From Parvimonas sp. (GTDB lineage: Bacteria; Bacillota; Clostridia; Tissierellales; Peptoniphilaceae), in assembly GCA_022770425.1 (NCBI GenBank), contig JALEHY010000022.1:1-49480 (forward strand): DNA of 49,480 bases. Direction: 5' to 3'. Both the position numbers and the translations under genes were made by a program. The notes under the pieces are model-generated. The model was not told the origin of the DNA and made no database searches. It saw only the letters and a program-made list of their open reading frames with translations. Positions 18,356-26,694 of this stretch are shown here, one piece after another. Every line of letters starts with the position of its first letter. Position 1 is the first letter of the stretch.

Positions 18356-19064
18356 TATAATTCTCCATAATCATTGCTTTAGCAATTTTCAAATCAGTAA
18401 CTGTTGTAATTTTAATATTTGAAAAATCCCCATCTACCAAAGCAACCTTCTCATTATTCAAAACAAAAATTTTACAAGCATCTGTCAATATTTTTTTATC
18501 AGATTCAGATAAATTGTTATAATAAGTCATAAATTTATTTATCTTAAATGTTTGAGGTGTTTGTCCTTGATACATAGTTTTTCTGTCAGGAATAGAATCA
18601 ATAAACTCCCCGTCATTTGAAACAACTATCGTATCAAAAGCAGGAACAACAGTATCAACTATATTATACTTTTCACAAGATTTTATATTGTCCTCTATCA
18701 TCTTTATAGAAACAAAAGGTCTTACCGCATCATGAGTTATAATAATGTCCTCATCAGAAACTTCAACCTCATTTTTTATTGACTCAATAATGTTTATAAT
18801 TGTAGAGTTTCTGTCTTTTCCTCCGTCAACAATAACTATCTTATCCAACAAGTATGAATATTCTTTTTCTATAATATCCACTAAATATGAATTCCAATCA
18901 GGATTAACTCCTACATATATCTTATCTATCTTATTGCAAAGTAAAAACTTTTCAATTGTATGAATAATTATAGGCTTTTTACCAATATTCAAAAATTGCT
19001 TAGGCATATTTGAAATATTCATTCTGCTCCCTATGCCTCCGGCAAGAATCCCTGCATATATCAT
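18348..19064 (-). CDS. tarI: Ribitol-5-phosphate cytidylyltransferase TarI
   Basis: Makes CDP-ribitol from CTP and D-ribitol 5-phosphate. It is a 238-residue IspD-superfamily protein, the same length as staphylococcal TarI. The CTP loop ILAGGIGSRM, then MPKQFL, GGKDRNSTI, THDAVRPFVS, the MYQGQTPQTF block, LTDACKIFVL and IKITTVTDLK are all present. IspD is the main alternative, but the pairing with tarJ and the DACK region favour TarI. ATG 19064 has AAGGAGG upstream and the gene starts one base after the GT2 stop. The supply of CDP-ribitol here matters for the meaning of the three LicD genes. Confidence 0.92.
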   Translation of the reverse strand: MIYAGILAGGIGSRMNISNMPKQFLNIGKKPIIIHTIEKFLLCNKIDKIYVGVNPDWNSYLVDIIEKEYSYLLDKIVIVDGGKDRNSTIINIIESIKNEVEVSDEDIIITHDAVRPFVSIKMIEDNIKSCEKYNIVDTVVPAFDTIVVSNDGEFIDSIPDRKTMYQGQTPQTFKINKFMTYYNNLSESDKKILTDACKIFVLNNEKVALVDGDFSNIKITTVTDLKIAKAMIMENYND

Positions 19065-19065
19065 A

Positions 19066-20064
19066 TTAAACCTCCTTATAATTCTTTAAAAAAGACGGAA
19101 TTTTTAAAAATCCTATCAATGTTCCAAATCCATAACTTATGTGCAAAAGAAAAAATACAATTGGCAACATCAAATTATAAATATTAAACTTTCCTTTGAA
19201 AATAGAAGTAATCGCCATTAATAAATTTACAATCATATAAGAACCAAACACCAAAGCAAAAAGGTATTTGGTAAAAAGCAATGAAATGAGCGATACAATC
19301 AAAGAAATCAAAAAACAAAACGGTACATAATGATATAAGTTAAGACAATCCGGACAAACCGAACTTGTAAGACCAATCCACATACCATTTGCTTTTTTTT
19401 GTTTCATCATCTTAGGTAAAGAATTTCTTGTATGTTGATATGAAACAATATCGTCATTGTAACATAATTTATACCCACATTTTCTGATTCTGTAATGAAA
19501 TTCGTTGTCTTCTGTCCTTAACAACTTTTCATTAAAAAATCCAACCTTTTCCAAAACTTCCCTTTTATACATCGCATGAAACATTGATTTTACATATTTT
19601 TTACCCGATGTATTCCTAAAAGGTGCAACCCCACTTCCAAACATTGAACTTTCAGCTTCCAAAAGCATTTTTTTATAAGCTGTATCTTCATCAATTATAT
19701 TGGGACGTCGTCCCCCTGAAACATATTCTCCGTTCTTAAGTACATCTACATTTTTCTTTATAAAATCACTCGGTATAGAAGCATGAGCATCTATTCTGAC
19801 AAGTGCCTCTGTTGAAAAATTTTTAATCACAATATTCCAACCTGCCGATTGTATTTTTTTTTCATTGTCAAAAATTTTAACACTATAGAAGTCATTATTA
19901 CGCTTAAACTCTTGCATAATTTCCTTTGTTTTATCATTTGATAAACCGTCAACAAGTAGTATTTCAATCTTATCGTGAGGATAAGTCTGATTTTTTATAT
20001 CCTCAAGCAAATTCGGCAACATCAATTCTTCATTCAATGCAACAACACCTATACTAATTTTCAC
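19066..20064 (-). CDS. Glycosyltransferase family 2 with C-terminal membrane segments
   Basis: A 332-residue GT2 enzyme. The GT-A domain holds ISIGVVALNEE, then LLVDGLSNDKT, a metal-site region RIDAHASIP and RTEDNEFHYRIRKCGY. Two or three hydrophobic segments after about residue 240 anchor it in the membrane. The start is GTG 20064, not the upstream ATG at 20094: the sequence GGGAGG lies seven bases before the GTG and is formed by the last codons of the preceding gene, whose TAA ends 4 bases before this start. Probably builds the repeat unit after the priming transferase. Confidence 0.88.
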   Translation of the reverse strand: MKISIGVVALNEELMLPNLLEDIKNQTYPHDKIEILLVDGLSNDKTKEIMQEFKRNNDFYSVKIFDNEKKIQSAGWNIVIKNFSTEALVRIDAHASIPSDFIKKNVDVLKNGEYVSGGRRPNIIDEDTAYKKMLLEAESSMFGSGVAPFRNTSGKKYVKSMFHAMYKREVLEKVGFFNEKLLRTEDNEFHYRIRKCGYKLCYNDDIVSYQHTRNSLPKMMKQKKANGMWIGLTSSVCPDCLNLYHYVPFCFLISLIVSLISLLFTKYLFALVFGSYMIVNLLMAITSIFKGKFNIYNLMLPIVFFLLHISYGFGTLIGFLKIPSFLKNYKEV

Positions 20065-20068
20065 TATA

Positions 20069-20767
20069 TTACCTCCCAATAAATACCGAAACAAAAGTTT
20101 TAAACATAACTTTTAAATCATAAATAAAGGAAAAATTTTCTATATATTCAATATTATATTTCATTTTATCAGGTAAAATATACTTTATATAAATTTCATC
20201 AATACTCAATCCTTTATTAATATGACTGCTTATTATCTCGTCTTCATCTTTATAATTAATACTTGCATAAGATGTAAGTCCGGCAGGAAGCAAAAGTGTC
20301 GCATACATATAATCCTCATATTTTTCAACATATTTAACAACTTCCGGTCTTGTCCCAACAAAAGTCATATCCCCCAAAATTATATTAAAAATTTGTGGAA
20401 ATTCATCTAATCTATACTTTCTAAGCCATTTCCCCACTCTTGTAATTCTGGAATCGGATTTTACAGTGACCAAACTGCCAATCTTATCAGCATCAGAAAC
20501 CATAGTTCTAAATTTAAAAATCTTAAACTTTTTCCCATACCTGGTTACTCTTTCTTGTCTGTAAAAAACAGTTCCCTTTGAATCTAATTTTATCAAAACA
20601 GAAATTATTAAAATAGGTATAAATAAAATTATTAAAATCAGAACAGAAAACAAAATATCAAAAAGCCTTTTTAAAAAAAGGCTGAATTTTTTTTTTGAAA
20701 TTACACCATAATACTTTTCAACAGATTCATTTTTAAATGAATCCGATAAATTTTTATATTCTATCAA
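20069..20767 (-). CDS. Priming sugar transferase (undecaprenyl-phosphate sugar-1-phosphate transferase)
   Basis: Starts the repeat unit by moving a sugar-1-phosphate to undecaprenyl phosphate at the cytosolic face of the membrane. It is a 232-residue monotopic PGT of the WcaJ/WbaP/CpsE superfamily, small form. One membrane hairpin covers about residues 35-58, then FYRQERVTRYGKKFKIFKFR, the catalytic DE-like LRKYRLDEFPQ, and GTRPEV. LPAGLTSYASINYKDE is the conserved C-terminal block. The start is TTG 20767, with AAGGAGA eight bases upstream. First gene of the leftward operon, with its own promoter. The sugar is not predictable from sequence. Confidence 0.92.
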   Translation of the reverse strand: MIEYKNLSDSFKNESVEKYYGVISKKKFSLFLKRLFDILFSVLILIILFIPILIISVLIKLDSKGTVFYRQERVTRYGKKFKIFKFRTMVSDADKIGSLVTVKSDSRITRVGKWLRKYRLDEFPQIFNIILGDMTFVGTRPEVVKYVEKYEDYMYATLLLPAGLTSYASINYKDEDEIISSHINKGLSIDEIYIKYILPDKMKYNIEYIENFSFIYDLKVMFKTFVSVFIGR

Positions 20768-20797
20768 AATATTATCTCCTTAAACATTATCTACAAT

Positions 20798-20826
20798 ATA
20801 ATAACACATATTAAAAATAAAGTAAA
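20798..20826 (-). promoter_or_regulatory. Promoter of the leftward polysaccharide operon
   Basis: Minus strand: TTTACT (20821-20826), a 17-base spacer, and TATTAT (20798-20803) preceded by TG as an extended -10. It lies about 30 bases upstream of the sugar-transferase TTG. Confidence 0.6.
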
Positions 20827-20874
20827 TAATTTAGATTTTAACAAAAATTTGAAAAATAATTTTTCTTAAAATAC

Positions 20875-20918
20875 TTGACAATATATATATATATATAATT
20901 GTATATAACAAGTATAAT
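20875..20918 (+). promoter_or_regulatory. TM2-gene promoter with AT-dinucleotide spacer
   Basis: A perfect TTGACA (20875-20880) is followed at once by an alternating AT tract (20881-20897). A TATAAT at 20894-20899 is only 13 bases from the -35; another at 20913-20918 is 32 bases away. Neither spacing is standard, so the tract length could set promoter strength. Confidence 0.5.
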
Positions 20919-20935
20919 AATTAAGGAGGACTTAT

Positions 20936-21286
20936 ATGGCTTTTTCAGAAAGTTTTATTTCTGCTAATATGAATAAATTTCCGGCAGAACAATTACCAAA
21001 CATTAAATCAAGATTGGATAATTTAAATGAATCTCAATCAAATATAGTATTAACAACTAAAATCAAAGATCCTCAAACCGCACTGATTTTATCAATATTT
21101 TTGGGTGCACTTGGGATTGACAGATTTTATATAGGACATACCGGTTTAGGAATTGCCAAACTTTGTTTAGGTTGGATGACATTTGGACTTTGGACTGTAA
21201 TAGATTGGTTTTTGATATATAAAGCAACAAAACAGTCTAATTTAGAAGCAATAAATGCATCTATCGCTTCTGCAACTTCAAAATAA
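20936..21286 (+). CDS. TM2 domain-containing membrane protein
   Basis: A 116-residue small membrane protein. A soluble N-terminal part of about 45 residues is followed by a TM2 domain: ALILSIFLGALGIDRFYIGH, then GIAKLCLGWMTFGLWTVIDW, which are the two helices with the signature GxDRFYxG turn. The C-terminus is short and hydrophilic. TM2 proteins have no established biochemical role in bacteria. ATG 20936 has TAAGGAGG upstream. It is transcribed alone and ends in a good terminator, divergent from the polysaccharide operon. I do not infer a function. Confidence 0.88.
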   Translation: MAFSESFISANMNKFPAEQLPNIKSRLDNLNESQSNIVLTTKIKDPQTALILSIFLGALGIDRFYIGHTGLGIAKLCLGWMTFGLWTVIDWFLIYKATKQSNLEAINASIASATSK

Positions 21287-21291
21287 TTTTT

Positions 21292-21327
21292 AATACTATT
21301 GGGATTTCCTAATAGTATTTTTTTGAG
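21292..21327 (+). terminator. Terminator of the TM2 gene
   Basis: Stem AATACTATT-GGG / CCT-AATAGTATT with a four-base loop and one G-T pair, followed by a T-run. It lies 5 bases after the stop and 14 bases before the next gene, which has no clear promoter of its own. Confidence 0.8.
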
Positions 21328-21340
21328 ATGAAATTAAGAT

Positions 21341-22393
21341 ATGAAAGACGAAATAACAGTTCTTTATTTAACTAAAAAAATATATAGTTCCTTAGAAAAT
21401 ACAAAATCGGATATGAAAATTTCGCACTTTGACGAAACAATAACTTTAAAATTAGTTGAAAAAATAGATGTTACTGATAATATATTGAACGGACTTCAAG
21501 CTGCTGCATACCTTTCAAAAAATAAAACAATATTTTTAATTGTAAGAGGAGCAGATGTTGGAATCGGAAAAAAATTATTCAAATCCGTCGGAGCCAAAAG
21601 AAGTTATATTCCACTATCTACAGAAAAAAATCAAATTAAAACGACATTTCAGGACTGGATATATTCATCAATATTTGGATCCATTGGATTAGTTCATCTT
21701 TATCAATATGACAGTTTGACCGATTTCTTTAAAAAAGTAAAATGTAAATATCCTAAACACAAACTGGTAATCGGCGGTTTATCATTAGGTGGATTATTAT
21801 CACAAAAAATATTCTTAACAAATCAAGGTATTGATAAATGTATAACATTTTCAACCATTTCTCCGTGGTGGACATTTAATAAAGAAATTAAAAAAATAAT
21901 AAAATCTAAAAAATTTTACTATAATTCAAAAAACATTAAAAATTATTATTCAAAACATGATTTATTCCGATTTTTCCCGTTATTCAGCAGACAAATCGGA
22001 AAACAAATACCTGTAATATTGAAACCTTATAAATCAAAGTCAAATATAATTGCATCAATTTTAGAAAGAATTTGTTGGGCACATATTCCAAATTATTACT
22101 ATTTTGATAAAAAGTATAATATATCCATTGATAAAAAAAACTCGATATTTGACAATATTAAATATTTTTTGGGGAAAAAAGTAAAAAAATTATATTTAAT
22201 AAACAGTATTATTATTTTACTTATACTATCAATGAGTTTAATAGCATATCAAATACTTCAACCAATCTTAATATTAAAATTTATTAAAAAACTATGTTCT
22301 TTTAATGATTTTATATTAAATGTTACTATTTACTCTGCAGTACAAATATTTGTATTATTGCCAACGATAATATCTAAAACAAGATGGAAATAA
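21341..22393 (+). pseudogene. Membrane-anchored lipase-like alpha/beta hydrolase, C-terminus split by a 23-bp duplication
   Basis: A 350-residue protein I do not recognise as a named gene. The first 250 residues resemble class 3 lipase/DUF2974-type hydrolases: FLIVRGAD, then KLVIGGLSLGG with a GxSxG nucleophile at Ser148. Two hydrophobic segments follow at about 285-312 and 326-343. The reading frame stops at TAA 22391-22393, inside a 23-bp tandem duplication (22367-22413). Deleting one copy joins it to the open frame ending at 22515, giving about 383 residues, and the joined tail SKTRWK-FIIFLLNLLFGW looks like the superinfection immunity membrane family. The ribosome binding site is weak. 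Hydrolase activity is unproven. Confidence 0.6.
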
Positions 22394-22413
22394 TATCTAA
22401 AACAAGATGGAAA
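22367..22413 (+). repeat. Exact 23-bp tandem duplication
   Basis: Two adjacent copies with a 23-base period: 22367-22389 and 22390-22412, with the match extending one base further. The unit begins ATAATATCTAAAACAAGATG. Since 23 is not a multiple of three, the second copy shifts the reading frame. Confidence 0.95.
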
Positions 22414-22515
22414 TTTATCATTTTTTTATTAAATTTATTATTCGGTTGGACAATTATATTATGGCCGATAGTATTATCATTATCCATAATAACCAACGAT
22501 ATATCAAATGAATAG
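22384..22515 (+). CDS. Split-off C-terminal membrane segment (superinfection immunity-like), 43 residues
   Basis: An open frame from ATG 22384, inside the first duplication copy, to TAG 22515. It begins MEIISKTRWKFIIF and continues LLNLLFGWTIILWPIVLSL as one long hydrophobic segment. The block LLNLLFGWT with following Trp is characteristic of the superinfection immunity family (Pfam Imm_superinfect), which normally has a preceding helix ending LPTI. That preceding part lies in the upstream frame, so the two pieces are probably one gene split by the duplication. Independent translation is possible, because the ATG overlaps the upstream stop, but no ribosome binding site is visible. Confidence 0.5.
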   Translation: MEIISKTRWKFIIFLLNLLFGWTIILWPIVLSLSIITNDISNE

Positions 22516-22534
22516 CTTTATAAAAATTTAAAAA

Positions 22535-22571
22535 TATAACCCCCAAATTTATTATAAATTTGGGGGTTATA
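22535..22571. terminator. Strong bidirectional hairpin between convergent genes
   Basis: A perfect 17-bp stem (22535-22551 / 22555-22571) with CCCCC/GGGGG at its centre and a three-base loop. AT-rich tracts flank both sides; the T-run is better on the minus strand, where it would end the recA operon. Confidence 0.8.
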
Positions 22572-22615
22572 ACATCTTTTTTATTGTGAAAAAATATTAA
22601 CACAAAATTTAAACT

Positions 22616-23758
22616 CTATTCAATTACCAAATCGTCAAGTAATAATTCTTCTGCTTCTATTTCATCATCTGTAATTTTCGCATCTTCTTCAAGTGTTTCC
22701 GGAACATCTTTCTTCTCGTAATCTATCCCATATGACGCATATATTTTTTGCTTTATATCTTCTAAAAAAGCAGGATGTTCTTCAAAATATTGTTTTGCTT
22801 TTTCTTTTCCTTGTCCTAATTTTATATCACCGCAACTATACCAAGCTCCTGCTTTTTTAATTATATTTTTATCAGCAGCCATATCAACGATAATTCCCAT
22901 TTTTGAAATTCCTTCGCCAAATATAATATCAAATTCACAAGTTTTAAATGGAGGTGCCATTTTATTTTTGGATATTTTGACTTTAGTTTTATTTCCATAA
23001 GCCTCTCCATCTCCAACTTTTAATTGCTCTGCTCTCTTTATTTCAATTCTAACGCTTGAATAAAATTTTAATGCCCTACCTCCTGTTGTAGTTTCAGCAG
23101 GACCTCCTCCATACGGAGTTGTACTTATATTAGCTCTTAATTGGTTTATAAAAACAACTGTGGTATTTGACTTTGAAATTATACCCGCTAATTTTCTTAA
23201 GGCTTGACTCATAAGTCTTGCATGAAGACCCATATGGCTATCGCCCATATTTCCTTCAATTTCTGCTCTTGGAACAAGTGCGGCAACTGAATCGACGATT
23301 ACTAAATCAACACTTGAACTTCTAACTAACGCATCAACTATAGCCAGTGCTTCTTCACCATTATTAGGTTGTGATACAAGTAAATTATCTATATCAACTC
23401 CCAAAACTTTAGCGTACTCAGGGTCTAATGCATGCTCTGCATCAATAAATGCAGCAACGCCTCCGGATTTTTGAGCTTCTGCAATTATATGCAAAGTAAG
23501 TGTCGTTTTACCTGATGACTCCGGACCATAAATTTCTATAATTCTTCCTTTTGGGATACCGCCTATTCCGAGTGCAATATCCAAATTCATTGCACCTGTA
23601 CTTATTGACTCAATATTTACCTTAGGAGCATCTCCTAATCTCATAATAGTACCTTTACCAAAATCTTTTTCGATTTTGTCTAATGCAACTTTAAGTGCTT
23701 TTTCTCTTTCGGCTCTATCATCAATTCTTTCAACCTTTTCTAATTTTTTTGTTGCCAT
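22616..23758 (-). CDS. recA: Recombinase RecA
   Basis: The strand-exchange ATPase of homologous recombination and activator of LexA self-cleavage. At 380 residues it is slightly long for the family because of an acidic C-terminal tail rich in Glu and Asp. Walker A GPESSGKTT, Walker B VDLVIVDSVAAL, the L2 loop region FINQLRANISTTPYGGG and the C-terminal domain are all present. It starts 13 bases after pgsA and is the last gene of a run dut-ftsK-pgsA-recA. No LexA/SOS box is visible near it or at the dut promoters. Confidence 0.98.
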   Translation of the reverse strand: MATKKLEKVERIDDRAEREKALKVALDKIEKDFGKGTIMRLGDAPKVNIESISTGAMNLDIALGIGGIPKGRIIEIYGPESSGKTTLTLHIIAEAQKSGGVAAFIDAEHALDPEYAKVLGVDIDNLLVSQPNNGEEALAIVDALVRSSSVDLVIVDSVAALVPRAEIEGNMGDSHMGLHARLMSQALRKLAGIISKSNTTVVFINQLRANISTTPYGGGPAETTTGGRALKFYSSVRIEIKRAEQLKVGDGEAYGNKTKVKISKNKMAPPFKTCEFDIIFGEGISKMGIIVDMAADKNIIKKAGAWYSCGDIKLGQGKEKAKQYFEEHPAFLEDIKQKIYASYGIDYEKKDVPETLEEDAKITDDEIEAEELLLDDLVIE

Positions 23759-23771
23759 ACTTCCTCCTTAA

Positions 23772-24314
23772 TTAAATATTTTTCAAATCTAAAACCTTTA
23801 TATTTTTATAAATATAGTCAACAGCAGAGATAACAGTCAACCCGACTGAAATATACCATAAAATAATATCTATCTTAAACGGAATATTAACAATTCCGCT
23901 TGAATTAATCAATATCAAACTTATAGCAATAAGTTGAGTTATAGTTTTAAATTTTCCATAAATGCTCGCAGCAATAACTACTCCATCAGATGCAGCAAGT
24001 ATCCTAAATCCTGAAATTATAAATTCTCTTGCCAAAACTATACACACCATCCACGCATCAACTTTATTAAATTGAATTAACATAATTAAAGCTGAACATG
24101 CTAATATTTTATCTGCAAGAGGATCCATAAATTTTCCAAAAGTTGTTATTAAATTTCTACTTCTCGCCAAATAACCGTCTAACATATCCGTTAAAGATGC
24201 AATCACAAATATTAAAAACGGAATTATACTTTCGATTCCGAACATTAACAAACTCCCAACAAAAACAGGTACCAACAGTACTCTAAATAAAGTTAACTTA
24301 TTCGCTATATTCAT
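23772..24314 (-). CDS. pgsA: CDP-diacylglycerol-glycerol-3-phosphate 3-phosphatidyltransferase
   Basis: Makes phosphatidylglycerol-phosphate, the committed step of phosphatidylglycerol synthesis in the membrane. At 180 residues with five or six hydrophobic segments it fits the family. The CDP-alcohol phosphotransferase motif is complete: TDMLDGYLAR, then GKFMDPLADK, carrying the metal-binding aspartates. MNIANKLTLFRVLLVP is the classic N-terminus. It overlaps the end of ftsK by 17 bases, with GGAG before the ATG, so the pair is coupled. The pgsA-recA neighbourhood is typical of Firmicutes. Confidence 0.95.
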   Translation of the reverse strand: MNIANKLTLFRVLLVPVFVGSLLMFGIESIIPFLIFVIASLTDMLDGYLARSRNLITTFGKFMDPLADKILACSALIMLIQFNKVDAWMVCIVLAREFIISGFRILAASDGVVIAASIYGKFKTITQLIAISLILINSSGIVNIPFKIDIILWYISVGLTVISAVDYIYKNIKVLDLKNI

Positions 24315-26682
24315 TACTTACTCCTCTAATATTATCTAAGTATTCAAAACCTATCAAAATTTTTCTCGGTTTACTTCCTTCAGCTTTCCCAACAATTCCT
24401 CTGCTTTCCATTTCATCAATTATTCGTCCTGCTCTTGCATACCCAATTTTCATTTTTCTTTGCAATAAAGATATAGAGGCTGAATTTTCTTCTAATACAA
24501 TTTTTACTGCATCATAAAAAAGTTCATCTACTTCTTCATCTTCCACGTCATTCGATTCAACAGTTTCTTCAATATTTTTAATTATACTTTCATCATAATT
24601 AAAATCATCAATTTGGCTTTTAATACTATTTACAACTTTTTCAACCTCTGCATCTGAAACAAAACATCCTTGAATTCTTATCGGTTTAGAAACGCCTGAA
24701 GGATTAAATAGCATATCTCCTTTGCCTAATAATGTTTCCGCACCTGAAGAATCTAAAATAGTTCTTGAATCTATTTGAGAAGAAACCTGAAAAGAAATAC
24801 GTGATGGAATATTTGCTTTTATAGTTCCGGTTATTACATCAACAGACGGTCTTTGTGTAGCAACAATCAAATGTATCCCACACGCTCTTGCCATTTGTGC
24901 AAGTCTGCAAATGTATGATTCAACTTCACTTGCACTAACCATCATAAGGTCAGATAACTCGTCAATAACTATAACGAGATAAGGCAATTTTTCCAAATCA
25001 TTAATCTTTTGTTTTTCATTATAACCTTTTATATCTCTAACCTGATTATCCGAAAATAATCCATATCGTCTTTCCATTTCTCTAACTGCCCAATTAAGAG
25101 CGGCGCTTGCTTTTTTAGAATCAGTAACAACAGGTATTGCAAGATGAGGAATTTTATTGTATATACTAAGTTCAACTACTTTAGGGTCTATCAATATCAT
25201 CTTTACATCTTCCGGAGATGATTTATACAATATACTCATAATTATAGTGTTTATACAAACGGATTTTCCTGAGCCTGTTGCTCCGGCTATAAGCATATGC
25301 GGCATTTTGTCTATTGAAGAAACTATAACTTCTCCTGATATTGTTTTACCAAGTGCCATAGGCATCTTAGACGTTGAATTTTTATATTCATTTGAAGATA
25401 AAATTTCCTTTAAAGATACATTCTCTTTTAATGTATTTGCAACTTCAATACCTATAACAGATTTTCCCGGAATAGGAGCCTCTATTCTAATATCAGATGA
25501 TGCTAAAGCCAAAGATAAATCATCAGCTAAATTTACAATTTTATTAACCTTAACCCCCATATCAGGTTGTAACTCAAAACAAGTTACTGTAGGACCTCTG
25601 TTTATTTTTACAACTCTTGCACTGACTCCAAAACTTTTTAGTGTGTTTTCTATTTTTTTTGCACGTTTTTTTAAAACCTCATCAGATTCAGTTTCTTTTG
25701 AATCACTTCCATTTAATAAGTTTAATGAAGGGATTACATATTCTACTTTTTTTTGCTCTGAATGTTCATGTTTAACTTCGGATAATTCTTTTAATTCATT
25801 TTTAGTTTCAGTTGTATCTGCTGATTTGCTAACTTTCTTATCTGAAACTTCATCAGGAAATAAATCAAAACTGTCCAAAACATTTTCTATTTTTGCATTC
25901 TCTACATCTTTTATTTTCAAATCCTCTGAAATATTATTATTATGATTGTCAATAATTATATCATTTACATCATTTATTTCTACTATTTCTCCCTCATCAA
26001 CAGCTATTTCATCAAACTTATTTTCTATATTTTCATCAGCAATTGATAAATTTTTACTCTCGTCTTTTAAATTCTTAAGCTCTTTATATTCTGTATACTT
26101 ATCATTGAAATCAGAGCCCATCTTAACAAAATAATCTTTTATGATCTTTAAAAACTCAATAAAACCAATATTTAAAAAAGACAATATAAAAAACAATGCT
26201 ACAATAAATGTAAAAATGTATAATCCGATTATTCCAATCATACTGTTATAAAAATATCCCAAATATGCTCCTAAAACTCCACTGCCTTGACCATTTGAAG
26301 TCATAGACTTTGCAATCGTCAACTTAACAGCTAATATATCAGATGTATTAACAGTCAAATCAACTATTGCCATATAATTTATGAAAAGAAGCAAAAGCAT
26401 ATACATTCTTTGTAAATTTTTTGTATTCAATTTTTTCAACAATATAAAGACATATATAATCTCCATTATAATTAAAAATATAAAATAAGTTCCGCCAAAA
26501 ATATAATGAAATACACTCTTTATGAAATTACCCAAAATTCCGGTACCACTGAAAAATGAAAAAACTATAAAAAAAGAATTAAAAAAAAACAATGTTAATA
26601 TCAAATATTTATCAAATTTATTTTCTTTTTTTACCGGTTTTCTTTTACTGCCATTACTTCTTTTTTTTCTCTTTTGCTCCAT
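24298..26682 (-). CDS. ftsK: DNA translocase FtsK/SpoIIIE
   Basis: A membrane-anchored hexameric motor that pumps chromosomal DNA through the division septum. It is 794 residues. The N-terminus is very basic, then about four membrane segments lie between residues 25 and 180. A low-complexity acidic linker follows to about 330. The motor domain has Walker A AGATGSGKSVC and Walker B VIVIDELSDLM. The C-terminal winged-helix gamma domain, ISLLQRKMKIGYARAGRIID, reads KOPS/SRS orientation sequences. It starts 12 bases after dut and overlaps pgsA by 17. FtsK and SpoIIIE cannot be separated from sequence alone. Confidence 0.95.
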   Translation of the reverse strand: MEQKRKKRSNGSKRKPVKKENKFDKYLILTLFFFNSFFIVFSFFSGTGILGNFIKSVFHYIFGGTYFIFLIIMEIIYVFILLKKLNTKNLQRMYMLLLLFINYMAIVDLTVNTSDILAVKLTIAKSMTSNGQGSGVLGAYLGYFYNSMIGIIGLYIFTFIVALFFILSFLNIGFIEFLKIIKDYFVKMGSDFNDKYTEYKELKNLKDESKNLSIADENIENKFDEIAVDEGEIVEINDVNDIIIDNHNNNISEDLKIKDVENAKIENVLDSFDLFPDEVSDKKVSKSADTTETKNELKELSEVKHEHSEQKKVEYVIPSLNLLNGSDSKETESDEVLKKRAKKIENTLKSFGVSARVVKINRGPTVTCFELQPDMGVKVNKIVNLADDLSLALASSDIRIEAPIPGKSVIGIEVANTLKENVSLKEILSSNEYKNSTSKMPMALGKTISGEVIVSSIDKMPHMLIAGATGSGKSVCINTIIMSILYKSSPEDVKMILIDPKVVELSIYNKIPHLAIPVVTDSKKASAALNWAVREMERRYGLFSDNQVRDIKGYNEKQKINDLEKLPYLVIVIDELSDLMMVSASEVESYICRLAQMARACGIHLIVATQRPSVDVITGTIKANIPSRISFQVSSQIDSRTILDSSGAETLLGKGDMLFNPSGVSKPIRIQGCFVSDAEVEKVVNSIKSQIDDFNYDESIIKNIEETVESNDVEDEEVDELFYDAVKIVLEENSASISLLQRKMKIGYARAGRIIDEMESRGIVGKAEGSKPRKILIGFEYLDNIRGVSNEYSE

Positions 26683-26694
26683 TTAACCCTCTAA

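Noticed and set aside
20094..20094. ATG start for the GT2 gene at 19066-20064
   Set aside because: It would overlap the priming transferase by 26 bases and has no ribosome binding site, while GTG 20064 has GGGAGG at good spacing.
25157..25945. Long plus-strand open frame opposite ftsK
   Set aside because: It is antisense to the low-complexity linker and motor of a clear ftsK gene, lacks a ribosome binding site, and has a Ser/Phe-rich composition typical of the complement of AT-rich genes.
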